Shown here: positions 16,842 to 24,547 of the stretch, one piece after another
Numbering within the stretch: position 1 is the stretch's first letter
How the letters are laid out: every line of letters starts with the position of its first letter
Assembly: GCA_026708015.1 (NCBI GenBank)
Contig: JAPOVT010000041.1
Coordinates: forward strand, 40,195 to 104,194
DNA: 64,000 nt
Direction: 5' to 3'
Origin: a bacterium
GTDB taxonomy: Bacteria > Actinomycetota > Acidimicrobiia > Acidimicrobiales > Bin134
The notes under the pieces: generated by a model
Seen by the model: the letters and a program-made list of their open reading frames with translations, nothing else
The model's database searches: none
What the model was told of the DNA's origin: nothing
Program-made: the position numbers and the translations under genes

Positions 16842-18059
16842 ATGGTTCAACCAATGGAGGGCATCCGCATCCTGGATGTCTGCGACCACACCTTTGTGCC
16901 TGCCGCCTCCGCGGTGCTGGCCGACTGGGGGGCCGACGTCATCAAAATCGAGCACGCCCAGCGGGGCGACGCCGCTCGCGGCTTGGGATCGAGCGGCGCC
17001 CTCGATCTCACCGGCAAAGTCCACGCCATTCTGGGGCACGCCAATCGAGGCAAGCGCAGCCTCGGCCTCGACCTCCAAACCGAGGAGGGATTGTCGGTGC
17101 TGCACCGATTGATTTCCATCTCCGATGTCTTCCTCATCAACAAGCCGCCCAATGTGCGTAAGCGTCTCCACATCACCGAAGAGGAGGTGCGGCAGCACAA
17201 CAAGGACATCGTGTACGCCGCAGGCACCGCGTGGGGGCCCAAGGGGCCAGAAGGCGATAGGGGTGGTTATGACATGACCTCGTTCTGGGTGCGATCAGGG
17301 GCAGCGATGGCCACCTGGTACACCGACGACGAGCGAATGCCCTCGCAACCCGGGCCGGCCTTCGGCGACTCCATTGGGGCAATGACCATCGCGGGAGGAA
17401 TTGCCACCGCGTTGTTCCACCGAGAGCGCACCGGCGAGGCCCTATCCCTGGAAGTCTCCCTGCTCGGGACCGGCCTGTGGGCCATGGGAGCCGGTGTGGC
17501 CATGTCTCACGTCAGCAACACACCGTGGCGGCCGATCGATTTGAGTGGGGCCCGGCAGCCGTTGCTAGGCAACTACGTCACCGCTGATGGGTACACCATC
17601 AACATCACCTGCCTTCAGCCCCTGCCGTATTGGCAGGAGTTCTGTCGAGTCATCGGACGCCCGGAGCTGATTGAGGATGAGCGTTTCACCTCCTATGAGA
17701 CGCTTACGGAGAATGCTGGGCCCGCGCGGGAGATTGTTAACGAAGTGGTCTCCAGCCGGACCCTCGAGGAACTTCGAGAGCTGTTCACCGACTTCTCCGG
17801 CCAATGGACCCCGGCGCTCGACACCCTGGAGATCATTGACGATCCCCAAGTCAAAGCCAACGGCTACGTCCAGGATGCGGAGACCCAAGACGGGATTCCG
17901 TTCAAACTGGTGGCAGTGCCCGTCCAGTTCAACGGCGAGCCCGCGGCGCCGGGACGGGCACCGGGCTTCAATGAGCACGGCGATGAGATACTCACCGAGA
18001 ACCTGGGCATGGACTGGGAAGAGGTCATCGATTTGAAGGTCAAAGGAGTGGTTGCCTGA
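16842..18059 (+). CDS. CaiB/BaiF-type (class III) CoA transferase
   Basis: A 405-residue family III CoA-transferase, which moves CoA between acyl donors and carboxylate acceptors. It begins MEGIRILDVCDHTFVPAASAVLADWGADVIKIE cut by small variation and contains GHANRGKRSLGLDLQTEEG. The GGYDMTSFWVRSGAA motif carries the Asp expected to form the covalent anhydride intermediate. The C-terminal part (PGRAPGFNEHGDEILTE) is intact. It is joined by a one-base overlap (TGATG) to the following alcohol dehydrogenase, so the two probably catalyse consecutive steps: oxidation of an alcohol and activation of the resulting acid. The acceptor is unknown. Confidence 0.92.
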   Translation: MVQPMEGIRILDVCDHTFVPAASAVLADWGADVIKIEHAQRGDAARGLGSSGALDLTGKVHAILGHANRGKRSLGLDLQTEEGLSVLHRLISISDVFLINKPPNVRKRLHITEEEVRQHNKDIVYAAGTAWGPKGPEGDRGGYDMTSFWVRSGAAMATWYTDDERMPSQPGPAFGDSIGAMTIAGGIATALFHRERTGEALSLEVSLLGTGLWAMGAGVAMSHVSNTPWRPIDLSGARQPLLGNYVTADGYTINITCLQPLPYWQEFCRVIGRPELIEDERFTSYETLTENAGPAREIVNEVVSSRTLEELRELFTDFSGQWTPALDTLEIIDDPQVKANGYVQDAETQDGIPFKLVAVPVQFNGEPAAPGRAPGFNEHGDEILTENLGMDWEEVIDLKVKGVVA

Positions 18060-19165
18060 TGAAAGCTGCCGTCGTCTACGAGGCCAAAGAGCCAATCGAT
18101 GTCGTCGAATTCACCTCTGGATCCGTCGGCCCCCACGATGTGCGGGTCAGGGTCGGGGCCAGTGGGCTGTGCCACTCCGATGTCGCGGTGCAGACCGGGG
18201 ATTTGCCGTTTCCGCTTCCCATGATCCTCGGCCATGAGGGCGCAGGCGTGGTTGAGGAAGTCGGCAGTGAGGTAACCACCTGCCAGGTGGGTGACCACGT
18301 AGTGCTGTCGGCTCTTATCCACTGCGGCGTGTGCCGGAATTGCCTGAAGGGCCGGCCCAACCTGTGTACCGCGAATCTGGAGTTGACGTTTCCCGGCACC
18401 GACGCCGCTGATGGCGCCCCCCGCATGGCTGACTCGAATGGCCGGGGACTTTATCAGTTCTCAGCCATCGGCACCCTTGCAGAGGAGCTTGTCTGCAACG
18501 AGCGGCGGGCTATTCCGATTCCCGACGACGTGCCGCTGGAGATTGCCGCCATGACCGGTTGCGGCGTTCTCACCGGCACATCGGCGGTATTCAATCGGGC
18601 CAAAGTCCAACCGGGCTCCTCCGTGGTGGTGATCGGTTGCGGCGGCGTGGGGCTCAACGTGATTCAAGCTGCCGCGCTCGCTGGGGCCAGCACCATCATC
18701 GGCGTTGACCTTCACGACGACAAGTTGTCTATGGCTCAGGGCTTTGGGGCCACCAATCTGGTCAAGAACGAGAGTGCTGAAGCCACCGTGGAGCAGATCT
18801 TCGAACTCACCGGCGGCGAAGGTGCCGACTATGCCTTCGAAGTGGTCGGCATACCTGCGTTGGTGAGCCTGGCCTGGGACTGCTTGCGCCAAGACGGCAC
18901 TGTGGTGGCCATCGGCGTCCAAGCCGCTGGAGCGATCACCGAACTTCCCGGCCTCGAATTCTGCATGACGGAGAAGACCCTCATGGGCTGCGTGTACGGC
19001 ACATCGCGGCCGACAACGGACATTCCGATGCTGGTTGAGATGTACCGCCAGGGCCAACTGGAGATTGAGAAGCTAATCACCCACCGATTCGATCTCGAGG
19101 AAATCAACGGCGCCGTTGAGAAGATGGAAGACGGCCACAACGCCCGCGGGGTCGTCGTATTCTGA
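18059..19165 (+). CDS. Zinc-dependent alcohol dehydrogenase (class III-like MDR)
   Basis: A 368-residue medium-chain dehydrogenase. Catalytic zinc ligands are Cys38 (GLCHSD) and the His59-Glu60 pair (ILGHEGAG), with a later Cys (MTGCGVLTG). The structural zinc site has Cys89, Cys92, Cys95 and Cys103. The NAD-binding fold reads VVVIGCGGVGLNVIQAA, and the TFPGTDAADGAPRM insertion resembles actinobacterial NDMA/mycothiol-type members. It would oxidise a primary alcohol or hydroxy-CoA-derived substrate with NAD. It starts at 18059 within the CoA-transferase stop (TGATG) and is likely the last gene of the pair, although the lipoprotein gene starts only six bases after its stop. Confidence 0.93.
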   Translation: MKAAVVYEAKEPIDVVEFTSGSVGPHDVRVRVGASGLCHSDVAVQTGDLPFPLPMILGHEGAGVVEEVGSEVTTCQVGDHVVLSALIHCGVCRNCLKGRPNLCTANLELTFPGTDAADGAPRMADSNGRGLYQFSAIGTLAEELVCNERRAIPIPDDVPLEIAAMTGCGVLTGTSAVFNRAKVQPGSSVVVIGCGGVGLNVIQAAALAGASTIIGVDLHDDKLSMAQGFGATNLVKNESAEATVEQIFELTGGEGADYAFEVVGIPALVSLAWDCLRQDGTVVAIGVQAAGAITELPGLEFCMTEKTLMGCVYGTSRPTTDIPMLVEMYRQGQLEIEKLITHRFDLEEINGAVEKMEDGHNARGVVVF

Positions 19166-19171
19166 GTCGCG

Positions 19172-20671
19172 ATGTTGGACTCGATGGGCCGTGCTGTGGC
19201 CATCATTTGCGTCTTTGCTCTGAGTGCAGTCCTGCTGGTGTCGTGCGGATCGTCTGGTAATCAAACGCCCGAAACGCCAGGGGACGTCTCAGAAGTCGAC
19301 ACTGCCTCGGACCCCACCCCTTCCGCGGAGGCCACTGGCTCCGATCAGACAGACAAAGACTCGGATGGAACCACAGATCCCGTCGCCCCGTCGGCTCCTC
19401 CTAAAGAGCCGGAAGAGGCCGCGGACGAGCCAGCCCCGATTGTTTCCGGACTCGGCTACATCGAGGAGACTTTCGTTGATCACGACCGGGCCACTCCGCC
19501 TAGCGGCAACGATCCGAGCAAAGACAGCCGTACCCTTCGGACCCTCCTGGTCTATCCGGCCGCGGTGGATGGCTCAGCCACCAGCCCTGTAGAGAATGCC
19601 CAGCCAGCAGGCGGCCCGTATCCGTTAGTCCTGCTGGCCCACGGGCTGAGCGGCTACCCGGAGGGATATGGAAAGTTCCTGGCCGCAATCGCTTCAGGCG
19701 GATACGTCGTCGCCGCCCCTGAATTTCCCCGCAGTTCGAGATTCAATCCTGGTGGTGCTGACGCGGGCGATACCGGATCTCAACCGGGCGATTTGAGCTT
19801 TCTGATCGACACCGTCGTCCAACTCGGCGCCGACCCCCGATGGCCGCTGGCCAACATGGTAGATAGCAGCAAGATCGCGGCAATCGGGCATTCCAATGGG
19901 GCGATCACCGTGCTGGGAATCGGCGCCAACAGCTGTTGTCGCGACGAGCGGGTTGATGCGGTGGTGCCCATGGCAGGTCCGCCGGCACCGTTTGAGGGTG
20001 AATACGACTTCACCGACACACCGCCAATCTTGATAATCCACGGCACCAAAGACCCCCTGATTCTTTACGCAACCTCACCGAAGCTGTTCAACGACATTTC
20101 AGCGATCAAGGGCCTGTTGACTCTTGAAGGCGGAGACCACGGTTCTTGGCTGGGGTCGGACAGCGACTTATTTGGCGACGTTGTCACCACCACATTGGAT
20201 TTCTTGGCCGTGGCTTTCGATGGCGACGAGCAGGCCGCCACCCGCTTGCAACAGCCCCGCTCATCTCCCAGCGCCGATCTGGTATTCGCCGCCGAGGCGA
20301 ACTCCGGTCTAACCGTGGAGTTCGAGGTGCCCGAGCTCAGCCGTCAGGCATCGGCTGAGCCGACAACCGGCTTGGTCGACGGACAGACCGTGGTGGTCAC
20401 CTGGAGCGGGTTCCTCCCCGAACAGACCGTGAATATTCTCCAGTGCTCGCAAGGCGGCATCGAGGGCTCAGGAGTCTGCGACTTCTCCAACGCCAGAATC
20501 CTGCATCCCAATCCCACCGGCGAAGGCTCGGTGGAGCTGACAATCATCGTCGGGGCGGTTGGCAGCGGCATCTGTGATGCCAACGTCGACGATTGCGTGA
20601 TCGCGATCAACGACTCCGGCCTCCAAGATCCCGAGGCCACGATCCGAATTCCCCTCAGCTTTGCTCGCTAG
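19172..20671 (+). CDS. Lipoprotein alpha/beta hydrolase with C-terminal neocarzinostatin-like domain
   Basis: A 499-residue secreted lipoprotein. The signal segment ends in a lipobox LVSC, with the lipidated Cys25. Residues ~30-75 are a Pro/Glu/Thr-rich spacer. Residues ~85-360 are an alpha/beta hydrolase resembling PAF-acetylhydrolase/dienelactone-hydrolase proteins: LVLLAHGLSGYPEGYGKF, nucleophile Ser241 in GHSNGA, and LEGGDHGSWL near the expected catalytic His. Residues ~395-499 resemble the neocarzinostatin/macromomycin beta-sandwich (VDGQTVVVTWSGFLPEQTVNILQCSQ, then paired cysteines in CDFSNAR and ICDANVDDCVIAI). The combination suggests an envelope-anchored esterase or lipase with a ligand- or surface-binding tail. 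It may be co-transcribed with the alcohol dehydrogenase six bases upstream. Confidence 0.82.
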   Translation: MLDSMGRAVAIICVFALSAVLLVSCGSSGNQTPETPGDVSEVDTASDPTPSAEATGSDQTDKDSDGTTDPVAPSAPPKEPEEAADEPAPIVSGLGYIEETFVDHDRATPPSGNDPSKDSRTLRTLLVYPAAVDGSATSPVENAQPAGGPYPLVLLAHGLSGYPEGYGKFLAAIASGGYVVAAPEFPRSSRFNPGGADAGDTGSQPGDLSFLIDTVVQLGADPRWPLANMVDSSKIAAIGHSNGAITVLGIGANSCCRDERVDAVVPMAGPPAPFEGEYDFTDTPPILIIHGTKDPLILYATSPKLFNDISAIKGLLTLEGGDHGSWLGSDSDLFGDVVTTTLDFLAVAFDGDEQAATRLQQPRSSPSADLVFAAEANSGLTVEFEVPELSRQASAEPTTGLVDGQTVVVTWSGFLPEQTVNILQCSQGGIEGSGVCDFSNARILHPNPTGEGSVELTIIVGAVGSGICDANVDDCVIAINDSGLQDPEATIRIPLSFAR

Positions 20672-21618
20672 CCGCTAACCCGAACAGAACGAGGGCCGCG
20701 GAATTCGAAGCCGTGGATCTCGATCTGCTGGTCCGGTTCCAAAACTAGATCAGGAAAGCGGGCGAAAAGGCGCTCGGCCCCTACTCGCACTTCTTGGTGG
20801 CCGAGCCACTCTCCCAGACAGCGGTGGGTGCCGAGGGCGAATGCGGCGTGGGTGCCCTCTCGGCGGTCGAGGTCGATCTCCGTCGGGTTGGTCCAATGGG
20901 ACTCGTCAAGGTTAATAGACCGCAGCACCCCGCTCACCAGGTCTCCGGCCCGGATTGGCGTGCCATCCAATTCAAGATCCTGCGTGGCTTGGCGGGTGAT
21001 TGTTCCCACTGGGCTGTACACGCGGAATACCTCCTCGATGAGGCGGCGTAGCTTGGCCTGGGCTGCACCAATCTGAGACTTGAGGTCGGGGCGAGTCAGG
21101 AGAACCCAGGTCACCATGCCAATGCCGTCCCGGGGCTCGTTGATGCCTCCAGAGATCATCAGTCGCACGTTGTTAACGATCTCCTCTGGCGTCGCCCCCT
21201 CCTGAACGAACCACGAGATGGCCGAATCATCGTCGCCAGCCGAATCGATCCGCTCGGCGATGGCTGCACCGAGCTCAGCTTTAGTCTGCTCACCAATGGC
21301 GGTCAGGTCCGGGTCGTTCTCGAAGTTGGCCAGGTCGGTACACAAACCCTCACACCACGTCAACATCTTGTCGAAGCCGTGCGCGTCGAGTCCGAGCACG
21401 GTGGCCAACGATCCTGCCGACAGCGGCTGGGCATAGTCGGTCATCAGATCGAACCCCGCCGGATCAACGGTATCCAGCAATCGATCAGCCATCGGACCAA
21501 GCTCATCGGAGGAAAAGGCGCCGCTGCGCCCACCGGGCTGGAACGGTGGTTGCATGATGGCTTGGAGGCGGGTGTGCTCCGGAGGGTCGACCGCGAGCGT
21601 AGGATTCCAGTCGATCAA
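20668..21618 (-). pseudogene. Cytochrome P450 lacking its N-terminal ~80 residues
   Basis: The frame (316 residues from a TTG) encodes a P450 from helix C onward: DPPEHTRLQAIMQPPFQPG, an unusual I-helix GGINEPRDGIGMV (instead of AGxDTT), the ExxR motif in IEEVFRVYSP, and the heme loop FALGTHRCLGEW with Cys267. Bacterial P450s are normally ~400 residues; everything before the helix-C His is absent. Upstream the frame continues only ~13 codons before a stop that lies inside the divergent SDR gene (21630). The 5' part has therefore been lost, probably when the SDR came to lie next to it. The heme half is well conserved, so the loss may be recent or the shortened protein may still be made; I favour a pseudogene. 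Confidence 0.75.
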
Positions 21619-21629
21619 GAGGTGGTTGT

Positions 21630-22379
21630 ATGAGACTTGAAGGCAAAGTGGCCATTGTCACCGGTGCGGGGGGCGCTGGCGTTGGAGGTTTGGGGGTCGT
21701 CTACGCCCGGGCGCTGGCCAGCGAAGGTGCATCGGTTGTTGTTGCTGACATCGACGGCGAGGCCGCAGTAGAAGTTGCTGAAGCAATTGCGGCAACCGGG
21801 GCTCGGGCCATTGGTGTTCGGTGCGATGTTGCGTCAGGAGACGACATCGATGCCATGGTGCAGGTCGCCGTCGACGCGTTTGGCGGGGTGGACATCCTGG
21901 TCAACAACGCCGGGCTGGCCCGGGGGAAATGGAGTGAGGCGTTGATCCTGTCCGCCGAAGAATGGATGGAGATTCTGGCCGTGAACACGGTTGCGCCGAT
22001 CATGTGCGCCAAGGTCTGTGCTGAGTCAATGCGCGGCCGCGGCGGCGGCGTCGTCGTCAACCAGTCGTCAAACGGAGCGCTGATGGACGCCGGTGCCTAC
22101 ACGGTGTCAAAACTCGCCCTCAACGGGGTCACTCGGGTCTTGGCCGACGAGTTTGCCGACGACAACATCAGGGTCAACGGCATCGCACCGGGCATGATGA
22201 CTGCGAAGCTCCCGGAGAAGCAGGTCCAGACCCTGCTGGCTCGCCAAACCGTAAGACGACAAGGGCAACCCGAAGATCTGGTCGGGTTGCTGCTGTACCT
22301 CTGCTCGGACGAGTCGAGCTTCATGAACGGCCAGACCGTGGTGGTCGATGGCGGCATGGCCCGCAGCCCGAAGAATTGA
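21630..22379 (+). CDS. SDR-family oxidoreductase
   Basis: A 249-residue classical short-chain dehydrogenase. The nucleotide-binding GAGGAGVGGLG differs from the usual TGxxxGIG but keeps the glycine spacing. NNAG is present, the catalytic Ser lies in VVNQSSNGAL, and Tyr and Lys lie in AYTVSKLAL. The C-terminal segment FMNGQTVVVDGGMARS is typical. It probably acts on a hydroxyacyl or keto substrate with NAD(P). Its start lies 11 bases from the first codon of the truncated P450 on the opposite strand, and an amidohydrolase pseudogene follows 53 bases after its stop. Confidence 0.93.
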   Translation: MRLEGKVAIVTGAGGAGVGGLGVVYARALASEGASVVVADIDGEAAVEVAEAIAATGARAIGVRCDVASGDDIDAMVQVAVDAFGGVDILVNNAGLARGKWSEALILSAEEWMEILAVNTVAPIMCAKVCAESMRGRGGGVVVNQSSNGALMDAGAYTVSKLALNGVTRVLADEFADDNIRVNGIAPGMMTAKLPEKQVQTLLARQTVRRQGQPEDLVGLLLYLCSDESSFMNGQTVVVDGGMARSPKN

Positions 22380-22432
22380 CCGAGGACAACCAACCAACTG
22401 ACAGTGAAGGGGAAATAAGGCAAACTGGGAGC

Positions 22433-22807
22433 ATGGCCAACTCTGAGCTCGTCATCGACGTGGACACTCATGTGACTGAACCGCCAGACACGTTTGTGTC
22501 TCGGGTTCCTGACAAATTGAAAGACCGGGTGCCCCGGGTCAAGCGCACCGAGTAGGGCAAGGACCACTGGTTTGTCGGCGGCGAAGTGTTCTCATCAGTG
22601 GGAATGACCGCGGTGGCCGGGTGGCCCAAGAGGCCGAACTCCCCATCAGCCCCCACATCGGCAGCGGCGACACCACAACCGGTTTCACTCCAGAGCGGAT
22701 GGCGGCCCACGGCAAACCCTCGACCTACGCCTACGCGTCATTGGAGATGTTCCTGAAAATGGGAGAACGCGGCCGCCCTCTACCGCATCGAGGGCCCCGA
22801 AGGTTAG
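22433..22807 (+). pseudogene. Amidohydrolase-2 family pseudogene
   Basis: The opening frame encodes a typical amidohydrolase-2 N-terminus (VIDVDTHVTEPPDTFVSRVP, with the metal-binding DxH). It hits an in-frame TAG at 22553 and then resumes as GKDHWFVGGEVFSSVGMTAVAGWP in the same frame, exactly as in this family. After that the frame becomes unrelated. A short C-terminal piece, ENAAALYRIEGPEG, is recognisable just before a TAG at 22805, as at the end of intact members. About 270 residues of the barrel, including the catalytic Asp region, are missing. The gene carries at least a nonsense mutation plus a large internal deletion and is dead. Confidence 0.8.
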
Positions 22808-22817
22808 AGCCCGAAGG

Positions 22818-23450
22818 TTAGAGATTGTCGAAGTAACCCAGAATCATCTCTTGGAGATTGCGGAGTCGGGGCTCAACATTGGCTTGGTTCAGAGGAGAGC
22901 CGGCCAAAGCCAGGCTGCACAGACCGCTGGTAGCGGCATCGGTGAGCGCCATTAGGCGGTCAGCCGTCTCCTGGTCGAGTTGAGAGCCGAAGAACTGGCC
23001 ACAAGCGTCCGCTAGTCCTCGAAACTCCCGAGCGTCGTACCACTCTGCCTGCTCATCGGAGCGGTCCTCGGTTGCGTAGTAGGAACTGAACGCCCCGCAA
23101 TAGCGAAAGGCAGACTCTTGCGTGGCATAAGCCGCGAAGAGTGCATTCACGCAGTGGCGGCCCGCGTCGAGGCCGCTGACTCCAGAAGGAACTTCTGCTC
23201 GCGTGGCCTCCAGGATCGAGTCGAGCATCAGGTTGTACACCTCAAAGGCGATGGCGCCGCACTCGGGGAAGTGGCGGTACACCGTGACCCTGCTGACGCC
23301 GGCTTGCTCGGCGATATCGCCCATGGTGGTGGAGGCAATCCCCTGGCTGAGGAACAACACCCGCCCGGCCTCAATGATCGCTGAGCGGCTGTTGGTGTTC
23401 AGGTCCTCGTGGTCGGAGCGGTATTTTCGGAGCTTGCTGGACTCACCCAT
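22818..23450 (-). CDS. TetR-family transcriptional regulator
   Basis: A 210-residue regulator. The N-terminal helix-turn-helix is clear (IIEAGRVLFLSQGIASTTMGDIAEQAGVSRVTVYRHFP cut across its helices), followed by an all-helical ligand domain with a Tyr/Cys-rich stretch (FRYCGAFSSYYATEDRS). The ATG at 23450 is chosen; the frame stays open to a TTG at 23477, but the added residues are not family-like. It is convergent with the dead amidohydrolase and divergent from the GH20-like remnant and the dioxygenase at 23761. It may control the dioxygenase or neighbouring lipid genes; the ligand is unknown. Confidence 0.92.
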   Translation of the reverse strand: MGESSKLRKYRSDHEDLNTNSRSAIIEAGRVLFLSQGIASTTMGDIAEQAGVSRVTVYRHFPECGAIAFEVYNLMLDSILEATRAEVPSGVSGLDAGRHCVNALFAAYATQESAFRYCGAFSSYYATEDRSDEQAEWYDAREFRGLADACGQFFGSQLDQETADRLMALTDAATSGLCSLALAGSPLNQANVEPRLRNLQEMILGYFDNL

Positions 23451-23506
23451 CGGGCAAGCATACCGGCAGTCAATCAACGGTTAGAAGCGTCAATTCGGGA
23501 GCGCAG

Positions 23507-23737
23507 ATGTTTGAACGACGGGCCTACATGCTGGATGCCTCCAGAGACCGCGTGCCAACCCAGCAGACTTTGGAGTGGTTGGTAGGAGTCTTGGCACAGC
23601 TTGGATTCAACGAGCTCCAGCTCTATGTCGAGGCAGTGGCACGGGGGATGGAGGTACTTGCGGAGGCGAGAGAGCGGTTCTCCCAGTCGATCGGGGGGCC
23701 ACGGGGCCCAATCGTGGCCGCGCTGCTCCGCCGTTGA
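23507..23737 (+). pseudogene. GH20-like (beta-hexosaminidase family) N-terminal remnant
   Basis: This frame encodes 76 residues. The first ~48 (RAYMLDASRDRVPTQQTLEWLVGVLAQLGFNELQLYVE cut at its ends) match the first beta-alpha unit of GH20-type glycoside hydrolase barrels, where R-G-x-M-L-D-x-S-R-D-R-V-P is highly characteristic. The expected continuation (E-H-T-F-x-Y) is replaced by AVARGMEVLAEARERFSQ, which could be the far C-terminal helix joined by a large in-frame deletion. Full enzymes exceed 500 residues, so this is a relic unless it has been repurposed. It sits 23 bases upstream of the dioxygenase start. Confidence 0.6.
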
Positions 23738-23760
23738 TGGCTGATTAGAGTGCTTCGACT

Positions 23761-24546
23761 ATGGAGATTCGGCAGTTGGCAGGGGCACTCGGCGCAGAAG
23801 TGCTGGGGCTGGATCTGACCAGCGAGGTCTCCGACACCGAATTCGCGTCGGTACGGGATGCGCTCCACCAAAGCGGCGTCATCTGCATTCGCGACCAGGG
23901 AGCCATGACCCCTGAAGACCAACTGGCCTTTGCCGGGAATTGGGGGGAGATTTCTATCCATCCTTACGTGCCCTCTATTGAGGGCTACCCGGGGATCATG
24001 AAGATCTACGATCCAAACCCCATCACCCAGACCTGGCACTCCGACTCAACCCATATGCGGCACCCCCATGCCTACACTCTGCTGTTGGCTCGGGTATTGC
24101 CCAAGGTGGGCGGCGACACCATGTTCGCCTCCGCCGTCAAGGCATTCGAATCGCTGTCCCCAGGGCTTCAGGAGGCACTCCGGGCGCTCTCTGCTGTACA
24201 CGAGGGAACCAGCCGGGCTGCTGAAGCCGGGCTGGAGCATGAGGCGGTCGTCGCCGTCCACCCAATGGTACGGGCTCATCCTGACACTGGGGCAGAGGCG
24301 CTGTTCGTCAACGACAACTATGTGACCCGGATCGATGGGTGGACTCCCGCGGAGAGCCGCCCGCTTCTGGAGTTCCTCTACGGAGTAATCGGCCGCTACG
24401 AGAACACCTACCGACATCGCTGGCGCCACGGCGACCTGGTGGTATGGGACAACCGATCTACCCAACACGCCGTCGTGGGCGATGTGGCCGGCGAAGAGCG
24501 AGTCCTCCACCGGGTGACGATTGCCAGCAGCGCTTCTGACGGGTGA
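23761..24546 (+). CDS. TauD/TfdA-type Fe(II)/2-oxoglutarate dioxygenase
   Basis: A 261-residue non-heme iron dioxygenase of the TauD/TfdA family, which oxidises small acids or sulfonates with O2 and 2-oxoglutarate, releasing succinate and CO2. The iron facial triad is visible as His93 and Asp95 (TWHSDST) and His236 (NRSTQHAVVGD). The 2-oxoglutarate-binding Arg251 follows in VLHRVTI. The N-terminus ALGAEVLGLDL is standard. It probably acts in the cytoplasm on an alkyl sulfonate, phenoxy acid or similar ether or sulfo compound. Its stop is two bases from the convergent acyl-CoA dehydrogenase stop. Confidence 0.93.
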   Translation: MEIRQLAGALGAEVLGLDLTSEVSDTEFASVRDALHQSGVICIRDQGAMTPEDQLAFAGNWGEISIHPYVPSIEGYPGIMKIYDPNPITQTWHSDSTHMRHPHAYTLLLARVLPKVGGDTMFASAVKAFESLSPGLQEALRALSAVHEGTSRAAEAGLEHEAVVAVHPMVRAHPDTGAEALFVNDNYVTRIDGWTPAESRPLLEFLYGVIGRYENTYRHRWRHGDLVVWDNRSTQHAVVGDVAGEERVLHRVTIASSASDG

Positions 24547-24547
24547 G

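Noticed and set aside
22621..22821. 66-codon frame between the SDR and the TetR gene
   Set aside because: It runs through the amidohydrolase pseudogene in a shifted frame; better explained as part of the decayed gene.
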